DNA from: Chaetorhynchus papuensis
Lineage: Eukaryota > Chordata > Aves > Passeriformes > Rhipiduridae
Assembly (NCBI GenBank): GCA_013396525.1
Contig: VWYX01000403.1
Span: forward strand, 166,378-230,377
Reading direction: 5' to 3'
DNA length: 64,000 bases
Position 1 is the stretch's first letter. Each line of letters begins with the position of its first letter. This document shows positions 46,401 through 59,499 of the stretch, piece after piece. The position numbers were made by a program, and so were the translations under genes. The notes under the pieces were generated by a model. The model was not told the origin of the DNA. It worked only from the letters and a program-made list of their open reading frames with translations, and did no database searches.

Positions 46401-49400
46401 GGCCCCGGGGAAGGCGGGGAGCAGCGGGTCCTGGGCACGCTCAGAGATGCTCGGCACTGATCCCCTGCCCAGACCCCCCGAGGTGTGTCTGTCTGTCCAT
46501 CGGCATCGCAGCGCTCCGGTTGTTTTCCCCCTGCGCTTCAGTCACCTTGTTGGCTGCTTGTGAATTTTCCGACTCGTTTTAAAATGCTTCTCACAACCCC
46601 GAGTCCTTCCCCGGCCCTGACTCATTCTCCCTTGCCAATTCCCTCTGTACACGGCGTTCAGGGCTGTCACAGCCCCAGCGCCCCTGGTGCGACACTCTCC
46701 CCTCCCCTGTGCCAGGCCAGGTTGAAGTCATTCACCCTCTCCCGAGGATTTTAATTGGCCCCCACAGGCTCAGTTATTTATCATCACAACAATCTCGATT
46801 TACTGCGCGGAGCCATGGAAGCCGCCTTTCACCCGGCCTGGCACAGCCATGGGAAATGAACGGGTCATCTCCATCCACCAGGCACTTCATCACCGAGGGG
46901 GAACTGTCAGGGCTTGGTGTCTACTTCCCCCACTGTGTGACAGAGGCTCCACTGTCTCCTCTGGAAGAGAGAAAAGAGATAACACAGCCCTCTCCATCCA
47001 CACTGGAGGTAGGGTGCTTTTACAAATGCAGCACAGGGGCTTTTCCCATTCCCTGTATCCATCTCTATTCCACCTTTCCTGAAGCACCCCCAGCCTGTCC
47101 ATCCTCTGCAGGTGCAGGGCTGAGGAGAAAGTTCAGATCCCCCGACACCAGGAGCAATCTCCGTGTTATCCCCTTCACCTGTGCCTTATTGCCCCCAGGT
47201 GTTCCTCGTTAGCTGTGCTGGGTTAACACCCTGTGGGGCAGAGGAGGCTGGCATTGGAGCTCCAGCGAGTCGCTGCTGTGGTGTGGAACTGCTCTGCTCT
47301 TCCTCATGGCATCCGGGTCTGTTCCTGAGTTGTGGCTCTGGTCTCCTACGTGAAAGAATCCTCCAGCGATGCAGGGCGGTGAGTGAGGTCTGTGCTGGGG
47401 TGGTTGTGGGCAGATGCGTCTCCTGGGGCAGAGCTGTGGCTCTTATTGCTTGGAAAAACCCACAAGAAACAAACAAACAGAGCAACGTGTATCTGTTGCA
47501 GTTATAGGGGTGGTATGATGATGTTTGATGGGGACAAGTGTTTTTCTCCCTGGAAGATATAGGGTAGCCAGTTTTATGGCCTTGAAGTGTGGGGCTGCAG
47601 CACCCAAAATCCAGGCAAAAGGTGCCTGGAGGAGATGAAGCGACTTGTGGCACCTGTTTTCTCTTGTGTTTGGCCACAGTGAATCTCTCTGTCTGGAAGA
47701 AAATAGCTGGAGCGAGGGCGAACAGCTCGTGTGGTTTTGGAGGAGAGCCTGGTCTGTGCCTGGGCACTGCGGGGTTTGCCTGTGCTCCTGTGCTGGTTGG
47801 GTTTAATCATCTCCTGGGCAGGGCTCTCTGCTGTGTTGTGCTGCAGGATTCAGGCTCTGGATGGGTCCGTGTACCTTAAACCCCGAACCCCCCCCCCCTC
47901 CGTGTGCAGCTGGGGGTTCAGCCTGCGCCTCGCTCTCCGGGCTGTGCGTGGGGCTCTGTGCTGCTTTCAGCCCTTTCTCGGTGTGCCACAGAGCTGGAAA
48001 TGTTCCTGTGCTCAGCTCTGCAGTGCTGGCGTGAGCGGTGCCCGGCAGCCCTGGCCCTGAGCTGCCCTCTGTGCTTGGCCAGCTCAGCTCTGCGCAGCCT
48101 CTGCCGCCTTGGCTGTGCCCCAGCCCGCCCGGGAGGTGCCCAGCGCCGCAGAGAGCTCTGCCCGTGGCCCAGGGACAGTGCTGGGCGACCCCGGCATCGC
48201 CCCCGGTGTGAGCCCTGCCCTGGGGACCCCCCTCCCCTCGTGGCAATGTGCTGAGTCCTTCGCTGGGTGTGTTTTGGTGGCAGAGAGCAAGCACGGGCTG
48301 CTGGGCTCCGGGCAGGGCAGCCTCGGAGCTCCAGGGTGTGTTGGGTGTTAAACTTTACGGTGCTTAATGCCTCGTTGAGGCATCTGTGACCAAATGTCCT
48401 TCCACCTCCTGCTTGTGAGGACACAGGAGCTTAATTTTATTGCCTCGCCGGTCACCGGAGTCAGGGCTGGACCTTTTCTGGGAATAAGCCTGTCTGTGCT
48501 CAAGCTCCTCCACCCAGGGCTGCCAGAAATTCTTCTGCCCTTCAAAAAGGCAAAGAAAACCCCCTGTACTTTTTGCTTTGAGCTGTTGCTTTTACTGAGG
48601 TGTTCCTGTGTCCGGGCAGCGAGAGCCACAGCCTCAGGGCATCTCTTTGGGATGCTACATCCTTGCTGCTGTGGGCACAGGGCTTCCCAAGTCACCCTCC
48701 TGGCTGTTCCTGTCCAAACCTCAGCTCTGTTGGGGTAAACCAGACCGTGGCCCCATATGGAATCCCCGTTTCCCTTCCATGTGGGGCAATGCCCAGCAGG
48801 GAGCTCCTGCTGCAGCCCCAGCCCGTGGGGCTCGGGGTGGTGACGTGCAGCCGGCTCAGATCCGTGCTCCCTGTGCCTGGTGGCTCCCTGGGAGCACGAG
48901 TTTTCTGGAGCAAGAGAAACAATTCCTAAAAAGGAGCAGTCAGATGGAAAATTGATACCAAATGGTGCTATCAGTCCCCTGAGGAACAAGGTTTGATCCC
49001 TCAGCCCGTGGTTCCTGAGGGTTAGGACAAAGGCACACAATGCTATTTTAGAGGGGTTTCTTTTTTTTTTAAGAGTTTATTGTTTTCCTCCTTTTGGTAA
49101 GTTCATGATTTTCCCAGACATGAACTGGCTTCAGATTTGATGCTGATGGCATAAATGCAGCTTTGGATGTGTGTGTGGTGTCTGCAGGGTGAGGAGGGGT
49201 CTGAGAGCTGTGCCCAGCCCTTCTCCAGCTGCTTCGTGGATCAGGTGCAGGCAATCCTCATCAGGCACCACCTGCCTGTTTCCCAGCCTGGTGACCCTTC
49301 CCATCTTCACTGTCTGCCCCTGTGAGTGTGGGTGTTGCTGCTGAGTGTTCCTGGGCGTATCCAGCTGCGTTTCTGGGCTTAATAACATGGTTTGTAGCAC

Positions 49401-50600
49401 TGTTAAAAACCCCACCTCCCTAGATGCCCCAGCTGCTTTCTGTCTTTTCCATCTGGACTGGTTCCTGGACCAGTTCCTGTAGGAAATTGCCTCCTGAGCA
49501 ACCAGTGGCACAGACAGGAGGCTTCACCTCGTGCCCAAAAAGTGTGGGGTGTGTGGGTCACGGTGTCCCACCCCTCACAGTGCTGAGCACGAGGCACTGC
49601 ACAGGCCTGGAGCCATCGTGGGGAGAGAGCTGAGCTTCCAGGGAAGGAATTTCCAGCAACTGCAGATCCGTCCCCAAAGACAGCATTTCAAGGAATTACC
49701 CTCTCCCCCTTGCTGCAGACTTCCTCTGCTTTTCCAAGTAAGTCCCTGGCTTGGGGCCATTTTTACAGTAACTGGAGCAGAGCAGATCCATGGGAACATC
49801 CGGGGCTGGAAGTTGGTGTTTTCCAGGTTCACAGCCCATGGCTCTAATCTGCATTAAGTGTCCCCAGTTCTGAGCCTCTCTCTCTCAGCTGTCTCCCTTG
49901 TGAGCACCGTGTTTGCAGAGCTCTGGGTGCTATGAGGAGCAATGAAAGCCCCTTCAGTGGCAACAAAAATAAAGGGTGATTAGGGGTTTTTAGCACTGCT
50001 TTAGCAAACAGCAATTGCTGGTGGTGGTAACTCAGTCCCCTCCCTCATGGCAGGGCTGCTCCAGGTCCAGATGTGCTGAGCATCCTGGAGGGGTGCAGGG
50101 GAGATCCCCTGTGGGTCAGCAAACATCTTGTTTGACCCCAGAGACCAAGGGGCAGTCCCTGCCTGCCTGCAGAGAGCTGCCAGACACCCCATGGTTGTGC
50201 TTCCCCTCTCTCCAGAACATGCTCTGTTTACGAGGTTAATTTTCATGCCCTGATGGGAATAGGGAATAGTTTGGGAGCTCTGGAGGAGGTGACCCCTCTC
50301 CCCAGCAGCCAGGGTTGAAGGCAGGGATCACATTCCCCCTCCCCACCTGAACAGCACTTGGTGTCCTGGCGGGTGCAGCCCTGGAGACATAACTTGTGGG
50401 TTTTCTTCAGCTCATAAATACTCCCCTGCCCTCCTCAGTGCCCCTAGCAAATAAATTATCTGAAGCTACATTTCCCCATTTCAAAGCCTTGTGAAAGAAA
50501 CCAGAGGGTTTAGCAGCCCTGGCTGGCTGGAGTGGTTCACATACCATCCACCCATTTGCATTTGATCTACTTCATCCTGTGTTAAGTAATCCTTGAAAGC
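46401..50600. other. Non-coding interval, part 1
   Basis: No gene recognised. 46720-46870 (TTTTAATTGGCC, CAGTTATTTATCATCACAAC, CTCGATTTAC) is a candidate conserved element. There is a C-run at about 47887-47899. Open frames at 47186-48424 and 48348-49040 have no familiar domain and no splice-site support that I could see. Confidence 0.4.
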
Positions 50601-53600
50601 CCAGTGGGCTGCAGGCCCTCTTCGTGCCTGTAAATCACTGGGGCATGTCACAGGTTGTAAGTGAGTGGGGTGAGAGCACCTCCCACCCCTTCAGCTGACC
50701 CAAAATGTCCCCCTGCCCCAGAAAAATCATCCTTGTCAAATCAGAACTGCAGCTTGCTGGCTTGGGATCACCATTGGGCAGTAGGGTGGGAGTGTGCCTG
50801 GTCCCCCAGGTGTGTTTCCACGTGGGACTGGAGCAGGGTGCTCACCTCGAGGGGCAGCTCCCTGGGGATGCAGTCTGGGGATGGGTTTGGTGTCCTCTGG
50901 GTGCCTGTGTGTGCCTTGGTGCTCCCTGCTCACTCCTGCTCGTGTCCCCCAGAACCTCCCTGAGCCACCCATTAACTGGGGCTGTCCTGGGACATCTCCT
51001 GCACCTCCTGCCCATCTCAATTCATCCCTGGAATTTCCTGGGACAGAGAAGGAGCTCTGCCTCCCCCCTAGTCCCCCTACACTGATCAATAGGGTTTTGA
51101 GCCATGGAACCTGTGTGATTCCACAAGTCCCTCTCGCAGCCAGGCTATGGCTGTCTCCCTTGTAATAAATCAAAGATTATTCCCCTCTTCCCCATTGCCT
51201 CCCCTCGAAGGTTGCTATTACTCACCTGTGGCCTGACTTTAATCACAAATTAAGAGCAGCTGAATGGGCTCTAGGTGCGGTTAATTGGCTTTCCAGGAAA
51301 GGTTTCCCGGGGAAAGCTGAAGGCACCAGCGATTGATCCGCTTGGTTCCTCGCGTGCAGGAGCTCAGCCTGATGTGAGCCCTGGGCCAGGTCCCAAATTC
51401 AGCACTCAGGGTGTCATTTGCCCAAAAACTTCAGCCAGCTTCGAGGCTCCAAGGTGCTTTTCCCCTGCTAATGGGGGCTCAGAGCCCCCTGTTTGCACTG
51501 GGATGGATTTTTAGCTGCTGAGAACAAATTCCAGGGGAGGATGCTGAAATAAAGCAGATGGGCTGATTCTGGAGGTCAGAGCGAGGAGAGGATGCACTGC
51601 CAGGCATCATGTGATGAAAACATACTTACTGCTCCAGCAGCTGCCAGAGCCCAAACAGATGAGGCGAGGTGCCCAAGGAGTGTGCAGGGATCTCATTTAC
51701 CTGGTAATTAATGGAAATCGTGAAACAAATCAACACATGCTCCCTGTGGAGAGCTTCGCGCTCTGGTTTCAAGCTGCTGATGGAGAGCTGGGCCTGGCTG
51801 GATTGTGAGAGCGGCGAGTGCTGCTGTGGGGCTGAGACAGGGCTCTGTCCCCATCCCTCTGCCCCTGATGGAGCTCCCGGTTGTTTGAGGATGTCTTTAC
51901 CTGCCGGTGCGTGTGGCTGTGGCACTCCAGACCCTCCCCGCCCTGCGCGTTCGGGGCGCCGCTAATTGCTCTGCCCCCGAGCGCACGGGGGACCCGCAGC
52001 ACTGTCTGGCACCGAAAAAGCCGCCTCGGCTTGTGGCTGCGGGGCAGGAATGAAGATGTTATGATGAGCCCCGTCCTCCCCCTCTGATCCCGCTCGGCTG
52101 AACGTGTCACAGCTGATTTTTGCCGGCCCAGCCCTCCTGGCACGCTGCGCGGGCACCTCCGCCCTGCGCCAGCCCCGCGGGTGCTGCTGGCACCCAGACC
52201 CGCCCTGGTGCTTCCTGGTGGAGAAGGAATCACACCACATCCCGCCGCAAAAGGCCGTGCCGTTTTCTCTCGCCAGTTAATTAATTTGGCTCAGTTCGAA
52301 TATTAAAAGCGCCGTTTGCTGGGTTGTTGTTTTTATCCTTCCAGAGCAGCAATGTGCTCTGCGGGGCTCCCGGACAGGAGCGGGGATGCTTGCTCTGGTT
52401 CAGGAATTCGAGGGAGTGCTTCGGTTCCCCGTCTTCTTGTTTATTCAGTGCGTTGCAAAAGGGTTTTTGCAAAACAAAGTCTTTCAAACAGTTGATGCCA
52501 ATCAGAGTTGCTGACAGCCGAGCCCCCGGAGCATGGGCTGAGCTCTGCACGGCGGTTTCTGGGCTTTGCCTGCTCCTGGGAGTTTTTAGAGGGAGGGAAA
52601 TAACCCCAAAATAGCACAGGTGAGCACATAGCTCACCTCGTCAGTCTCCTGCCAGTAGTTAGCAACTGGCAAAATGCCTGAAGCATAAGGTTTGTGATCC
52701 CTTCCAAAAATCGCATCTGAATGTTAACTGACGTACGGTAAATGCCAAATCCCTTTTGAATATTGCTAAAAATCTCAGTTTAAAATATGCAAGCGACCTT
52801 TCTGTCTTTCTGAAAAGCTCCCTGCTTCTGGAAATTTAAAAAAAAGATGGAAACCAGACAAGCAAGCCTCTTGCTACTGGATAAAACCACATCCAGTATA
52901 TCCTGAGGTTGTTGTGTGGAGGGGCACAGCTTCCCTGGCTGCAACAGAGGTGGGTCAGGGTCCCCTTTGCAGCCTGGGCTGGAGCAGATCATTGAACTGC
53001 TGTAATAAACCTCTCCCAGGTATCCTGACAGGAGAAACTACAGAAGCTCTGCCTGAGGAATTGGTGGGCTCTTGCTCTCTTTGATATCCCTCACATTATA
53101 ATTAAGAGATAATGTCAATAGAATAAAACATTGTCTCGGGATAATGGTCTCCCCGCTGCTACAGGATTGTCAAGGTGAAGTCAAATCATTTATCAAAAAT
53201 GAATGTTGAGGCAAGTCTGGGACGTTTGTTTTCACAGCGAGAGGCATTAATCCTGGAACAACAATATTCCAGTGCTTTTATTTCTCCTGTGCCTGGTGAT
53301 TGATGCCGGTGCATCATCGTGCCTGAGAGCCGGGGCGGCTGAGCGATGGGCTCTCCTTCCAGCTCTATTGACCAGGGGGGGTTTTGACTTGTTGAAATGG
53401 ATAACAGTAAATCCAGGAGTGCTGGAATCGTGTGAGTGTGCATCAGAAAGTGGGATTTCTCCTTCTAAAGGTGAGCGGTGCTGCGTGTGGGCTGGCTCTG
53501 CCTGCCCGGGGTGTGTTTGGGGCTGTGCTTGCCTGGCTGCTGCAGCTGTGGGAGGGTTTCTTGTTCATTTACCGTGCAAGGCTAATCTGAGAGCCTGCTC

Positions 53601-55000
53601 CCAGCCCAATTTCACACTGCTTTAGATGGTTTTGGGGTCCCCTTCTGAGCAGTGGGGCTGGGCTTGTGCAGGGCTGGGCAGCTCCCTGGCTTCATGCGTT
53701 TATTGAAATACTGCTGAGTATAAATAGGCACAACCTCCTCACAGATGTGGGGAATCCCTGTGGATCCAGATCCTTCAGCAGAGGCTGGGGCAGCCTCAGC
53801 CCCATCCCTGGCACCCACGAAGGGCTGGGAAAAGCACTGCTGTCTGACAGAGCATCTGCTGCAATCGCTGCTGCTCTGGGCTGGGGAGAGGAGCAGCCTC
53901 TGCCTCCCATCCTCAGTTTGCTTTGGGAGAAGCTGTGAGGTCAACACTTGAAATTGAATATGTGTCAGTGGCAATTAGGCTTGAAATGAAGTCCCAGGAG
54001 GGTGCACACAAACTCTTTCAGAATTTATTTTTTGTTTTCCTCCTGGATTTGTTAGTGGAGAGAATTACACATCCAGCAAATGTTTGGGCTGCAGAGGAAC
54101 ACAAGTGCTTTGTACCATCTCCAGATGCCAAATCTCCTTTTCTGAGGCAGGGCTGGTACCTCCTGCACAGAAGCTGCCTGTTGGCAGGAGTGTGGCCAGG
54201 CCTGTGAGCCCTGAGAGGGGACAGTCCCCTCTCCCAATGTGCCCTCCACAATTCTGTGCCTTTTGCAGGAGAGGCAGGGTGGTTAGACTGGAGCAAAACT
54301 CTTCCATGCCCAGGATGGTCCCAGAAGAACTAATTTTGACTTGTTGTATACTCCTAAACTTACTGAAAACTTAAAGATGATGCACTATTAAATCATGGGC
54401 TCCTTGCACTACTCTGAGGAGCCTGAAGGCATCCAAGCCCTGTGGCAGCAGGCCATGTCCAGATGAGCAATTTGCTCCATTAATTGGTGCTGTGAATCCT
54501 CCAGGACAGCATTTTGCACTGAGAGGCCTTCAGCAGCTCGGGCTCAGGACAAGGACTGGGATACACGTGGACTTTTGGGTGCACACTCTGTCTTTGGAAG
54601 CTCTGGGTGGTCCTGGTCTCCCTGCAGGAGTGGGGGAGCTGCTCCCTTCCAGTGGCTCCCAGATGTGTCTGACCACCTCAGCTGAGCTGGGCAGGACCAG
54701 TGCATCCTGCTGGGTGCATGGTGGGGGCAGCTCAGCCAGGACAGGGGCACGTTTTGGGCAGTTTTCTTTTGTTTGCTGCCTGCTGGAAGGGGCAGGGGCC
54801 ATGGAAAACTCTCTCTTTTAAGAGGTGGTATGGTTTGGAGCGTGGCTGGGTTGTGCTGCCCAGCACCTCGCACCAGGACAGACCCAGGCTCAGGAAAAAA
54901 AAAAATTAAAAATTAGATTATTCAGTTGAGAACCCCAAATCCATGGGTTTGCAAGAGGGTAGTGGAGGCAGAACTGGTTCTCCATCTGGAACTGAGGACG
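50601..55000. other. Non-coding interval, part 2
   Basis: No gene recognised. Candidate conserved blocks are 51540-51800 (ACCTGGTAATTAATGGAAATC), 52070-52320 (GTCACAGCTGATTTTTGCC, CAGTTAATTAATTTGGC) and 53085-53300 (TCACATTATAATTAAGAG, GGTGAAGTCAAATCATTTAT). These are judged only from AT-rich, low-CpG-decay, homeodomain-like motifs set in otherwise ordinary DNA. Confidence 0.4.
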
Positions 55001-58000
55001 CTGAATCAGGAGCTTATGACTATAATTACACTTCTGGGTAGCAGTGGGCAGGTTAACTAAAAGAGGGGAGGGGAGAAACTCTGCATCTTCTGGGCTGGTG
55101 TTAAACTCTGAGGCCAGGGAGCTCCAGCTTGTTTGGAAAGGAACAATTTCCATCACCACCTACTCACCCTGGGAGAGGGGGCACTCAGGCCAAGCTCAGG
55201 TGTGAGGAGAACAAAAGCAGAGGAAAGCCTTGCCCTGTAGCTGCCCAGCCTGAGGCACAACGAGCTCCTGCAGCACGGCCAGATGGTGATTTAGCCAGGA
55301 AATGATTCATGCCAAGTGAGGGATGCTCGGGGCAGCCTGAGACCCCGGAGCACCTCGTGCTGGGCACTGGAGGAGCACGACTGCCTGTCAGGGTCTGTGT
55401 GTGCGGCACTGCTCCTGTGCCTGCTGCGAGCACCAATAAAGATGTCAGGCTGCTGTGGGGGGGGAAATAAATCACAGCGTTGTTTTCCTGCCCACGGCAT
55501 CAAGGTGTCTCCTGGTGCAGTGTGAGGGGGGAGCCAGGGGAGGGGCAGGTGGTGATTTCAGGGCTGTGCTGTGCTGGGAGCGAGGGCTCCTCATGCCCCC
55601 CACTGCTGGCAGCCCCTTCCCACCAGCACCGAGTAGTTGTACGTGGCCACTGGCCTGATCCACCCAGGAATTTGGGATGTGACCACCAGCTCGCCCTGGT
55701 GGGTTGCCCATCGCTGTGGCCTCAGGGTGGACGTGAGCAGCAGCTGCTCTCGCCTGAGGTTCTGTGTCCCCTCACCTTTGCCCTGGGCAGTGAGAGGGCA
55801 CGACCATAAGGCATTGCCGTGGGCTGATAGTGGTCAAAGAGAAAAGAATGGGTGGAAAACTTAAAATGATGAAGTGCTTTGAGGCAGACCTTTGCTGTCA
55901 GTGTGAGGCAGCAAGCCCTGATTTAAACAGCCCCTTCAGTAACTGACCTACACCGAACAAATCCATTTACAGTGTCTTGTTTCTCCTCGCTGTTTAACTA
56001 CCAGAGTTCAGAGACGATTCCTTAAATGTTAATGGTGCAGGAATTTGGAAACTTTCCCAGAGTTGCTAGGGGAGCCGTGCAGGAATATGTCTGCTGTGCT
56101 GGTGCAGTTCAATTTCCTGCTGAACATCAGGCGGGCTGTTCTCGCCTACTGCTTTGTAATTAAAGTGCTGAAAGACCATCACTCTCGGAGGCTGGTGGTG
56201 CTCAGATCCACCCCCGGGTGAGGGCCAGCTCTGTGCCTACCTGCACAGAGGACAGGTGGCAAAATATTTATAGGTCAGTCCCAGCCTGCTCTCACCCTGC
56301 TCCTGCCATCCCAGAGCTTGAATGGGGCTGGAGACCAGCCTCTGTACCCTGGACTGATCGACCCCACAGCCCAAATCTGCATCCCTTGTGCTGCCACCCA
56401 TGGGCACCATCTGTGGTGGGGTCAAACTGAGGGTTTGAGGGATCAAACCACCCCTCAAACAGCTCATCCACAAGGCTCAGCCTCAGGAATGTGGCAGGGG
56501 ACAGTCTCCCACCGTGGCTGTGTGTGACTGATCAGCAGAGTAAGTTTGGGCCAGACCCAAGAGTGTCAGAACTTCTCAAGGCCCTTTTCCAGAGGAGTGT
56601 GGCTGGTTCGGTACATGCCACTGGGTTTCATCAAAGCTGAGCTCAGGGTAATGACCCTGGACATGTGTCAGCCTCAAAGGTCATTGTCTCACTGCTTCCT
56701 GCAGCGGGATACTGTGAATGTAAATGCATCAAACCCCCGGGGCTGCAGGGCAAAGTCCCACTCTGGGCACACAAAGTTGCTTTATCACCCCCCTGCTCAC
56801 AGCAAAGGGGTGCCTGGAGCACCCTCCATGCCAGAGCTGCTGAGGGATGTCCTGGCAGGGTCAGCAGTGCCTCTCCCATCTGTGCTGAGGTGGGGGCACA
56901 TCCTGGATGGGGGAGCAGGGAGAGCCAGCTGACGGCACTGGGGGAACGAGCTCGCTGTGGACGTTGCTGGGGAAAACAAGGGCTTTAAAAGGAGCCTCGA
57001 GCGCTGAGCTGGCGTGTCCTCCTCCAGCTCTTTTGTCTCTAAACTTGGATCTGACTCTTTCCACCATCTCGTTAGGAACAAGTGCTTGGCCCAAGTTTCG
57101 TGGCAAATTTCGACATTTTAAAAATTGATGCCTTTTTCTGCTCATAACTTAAGCTGTCTAGTTTATCAGAGACATATGGAAAGTTTATTACATTCTTATT
57201 ACAGATCCAGCCAAGTGAGCTGACTAATGAATGTGATTTTATTATTTTCTTCGTTTTTTTTTTTTTTAGTTAGGACTTGGCATGGAAGGCCTCCTCCAAA
57301 AGGAATAGCTTTGGGTCGAGAAATAAATCACCAGAAGTTTTTTTTTTTTACCCCCTTCTGTCCTAAGAGTTCAGCTTGGCAAAAGCCACAGCGTGTGTGG
57401 TTTGAGGGGTGGGAAATGAGGCACGGGTGGAAATCAGGGGTTTGCAGGAGATTTATTGTGTTGCCCCATGACAATCCCAGCAGCATCTGGCAGGGTGGGA
57501 CCCTTGGTGCTCCTTCTCCAGGTTTGTGGGCAGGGAGCGTGGATGGGGCGCCAGGACAAATTGCACAAATTCAAGGGAAGCCAACGTTTTGTTGCTTTGG
57601 GGTTTGTTAATAAGGAACAGGGGTGCTACTGCCCTTGGAGGAGCTGGGGCTGTGAGGGTGCAAAGCTGTGTGTGGTTTTTGGCAGCCGGGGGAAGTGTTC
57701 AGCTCCTTGGAGGCTGCTCTGGGTGAGCTCAGGCGGGTGCCAGGTATGAGGGAGTGGGAACAGAGCCTCGGGCTGGCCGTGCTCCAGACCCCACTGCTGG
57801 GGACACTGCTGGGCTGTGCAGGGGGCACACAGCTCCAGTGCCCACCTCCCTGACCAGCACCTTCCCCCGACCTGGGCATCTGCCCGTGTGCAGCTCTGCT
57901 GCTGTTTTTAGGTTGAAAACAACGTGTTTCTGTTCTGTTGCTGTGCTTGGAGAGGCTGGTTCTCTCCTCCTGTGCCTTTCAGTGCCAGGTGTCCCTGGAG

Positions 58001-59320
58001 GGTTCAACCCTCACGTCTTCAGGGCTGATGCTGCAGTTTCACACTTTCCAGCACAAACTTGTGCTAGGAAGATGCCCCATCCCTTCCAGCAGTGTCCTGG
58101 TAACCTGAGGGCAGATCTCCCTGCGTTTTAACAGCTGTGGGCACAAATTTTAGTTTTTCCCTTGTAGGAACCGCTCGCTTCAGCTTTGGGCTCATTTGAT
58201 TCATGAATTCAGTTGGTTATAACTTACTGTTGGTTTTCCACTACTCACATTATCCTCCTGTGCCTTCCCTGTGCTGTTCCGTGGTTTATAGTGCCCGCTG
58301 GGACGGTGACAGCAGCGCTGCAGAATGCAGGGTTTGGCTGGGCTCTTGCACTTTTACTGCCTTGCATAATGCAGAGATCCTCAGCCGAGCTCCCAGGCTC
58401 GCCCTGCATCACAGCTCGGGTTTCGTGGCTCCTTCCATCTCCTCCTCTGGTGGTGGTGGCCTTTTCCACTCCCCGTCTGCCCCCTTCACATCACTCTGCT
58501 GCGCTTCTACCATCTATAGGCAAAATCCCTTCCTCTGACTCACTGCTTGGTGCTTTCCTCCCTTCAGGCTGCTGACTTTGGCACAATTCCCTCTTGCTGT
58601 GCACGTTGCAGGGGGTAGCACACGCAGGGCACTTCTCTGGGAGAGGGTTTTCTCTGCAGCACACCAGGAATCAGCCCTTGTAGGTTTTTCTCCTATTTAC
58701 TTCTCCTGCATCCACACCCCGCTTTTGTGTGACGTGAGAGGTGTGTGTTTCCCTGTGGAGCCTGGTAAATCACCTCTCCCCGAGGCTCTGCTTCTTCCCT
58801 AGCTCTCTTTGGAGACCACTTTTGGGGCTTTGAGTGTGTTTGGAGGTCTTGGCAGAGTGGGAGCTTCCCTGCAGGGCTGCTCGGTGAGGCAGGGGTGTTA
58901 CACCCCGTTATCTCTGCAGCCCTTTCTCCTCGTGGCTCCACACCCGGAGTTCTGGCTGAGCCTGGGCTTGCTCTGCTCTATTCCTCATCCCTGCTCCTCC
59001 TCTTAGGCTTAGTGCATCCTTAAACTTGGACCCTCACACCAGCGGCCATCTGGTGTGTTTTAGCCGTACAAAGAGCCATTGTTCGCTCCGGAATCCGTGT
59101 TCTGGCGAGGTAGCTCTGCTTCTGGAGCGCTCTGCGGGCTTTGCCAAGGGTCCTTCTGCTCTGCTGGCAAGTGCAGGTGCCTTTGGAGCAGCCTTTGTCC
59201 CCGACAGCGGCACAGCCTGGGTTTTCCTTTCTTGCTTTTCCTTGTCTAATCACAATCCTGGAGTTTCCCACAGTGAGCCTGCAATGAGAAGTGCCCCTGT
59301 TCTTTGTCAGGGATGGGACC
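55001..59320. other. Non-coding interval, part 3
   Basis: No gene recognised. 55975-56220 and 57000-57250 (AAATTTCGACATTTTAAAAATT, TGACTAATGAATGTGATTTTA) look like candidate conserved elements. T-runs occur at about 57255-57270 and 57340-57349. The rest is ordinary mixed sequence. Confidence 0.35.
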
Positions 59321-59326
59321 TGGGGC

Positions 59327-59486
59327 TTATCCCTGACTGGCTTTCAGTGGGGGCAACGTTCTGAGCTTTGGGCTTGAAATGTCTTTTTTAGCGCTAAATC
59401 CTTTAATGTCCTTTAGCATCAAATCCTCAAAGTCAGGGTCTCGGTCAAAATGCATTTCCCAAAGCACGTCCCTTGGGAAGCTCTCC
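59327..59486 (-). other. Possible orphan minus-strand exon
   Basis: On the minus strand, a good acceptor (a TTTTAAC branch-point-like motif, pyrimidine tract, CTCCGCAG) precedes a frame of 52 sense codons that ends in TAA. The frame includes RDVLWEMHFDRDPDFEDLML. I do not recognise the protein, found no upstream exon or nearby poly(A) signal, and the plus strand is also open here. It may be chance or a conserved non-coding block. Confidence 0.2.
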
Positions 59487-59499
59487 CTGCGGAGAGGAA

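Noticed and set aside
45503..46457. Frames of 163-311 codons across the N gap
   Set aside because: They consist largely of unknown residues and G-rich repeat translation.
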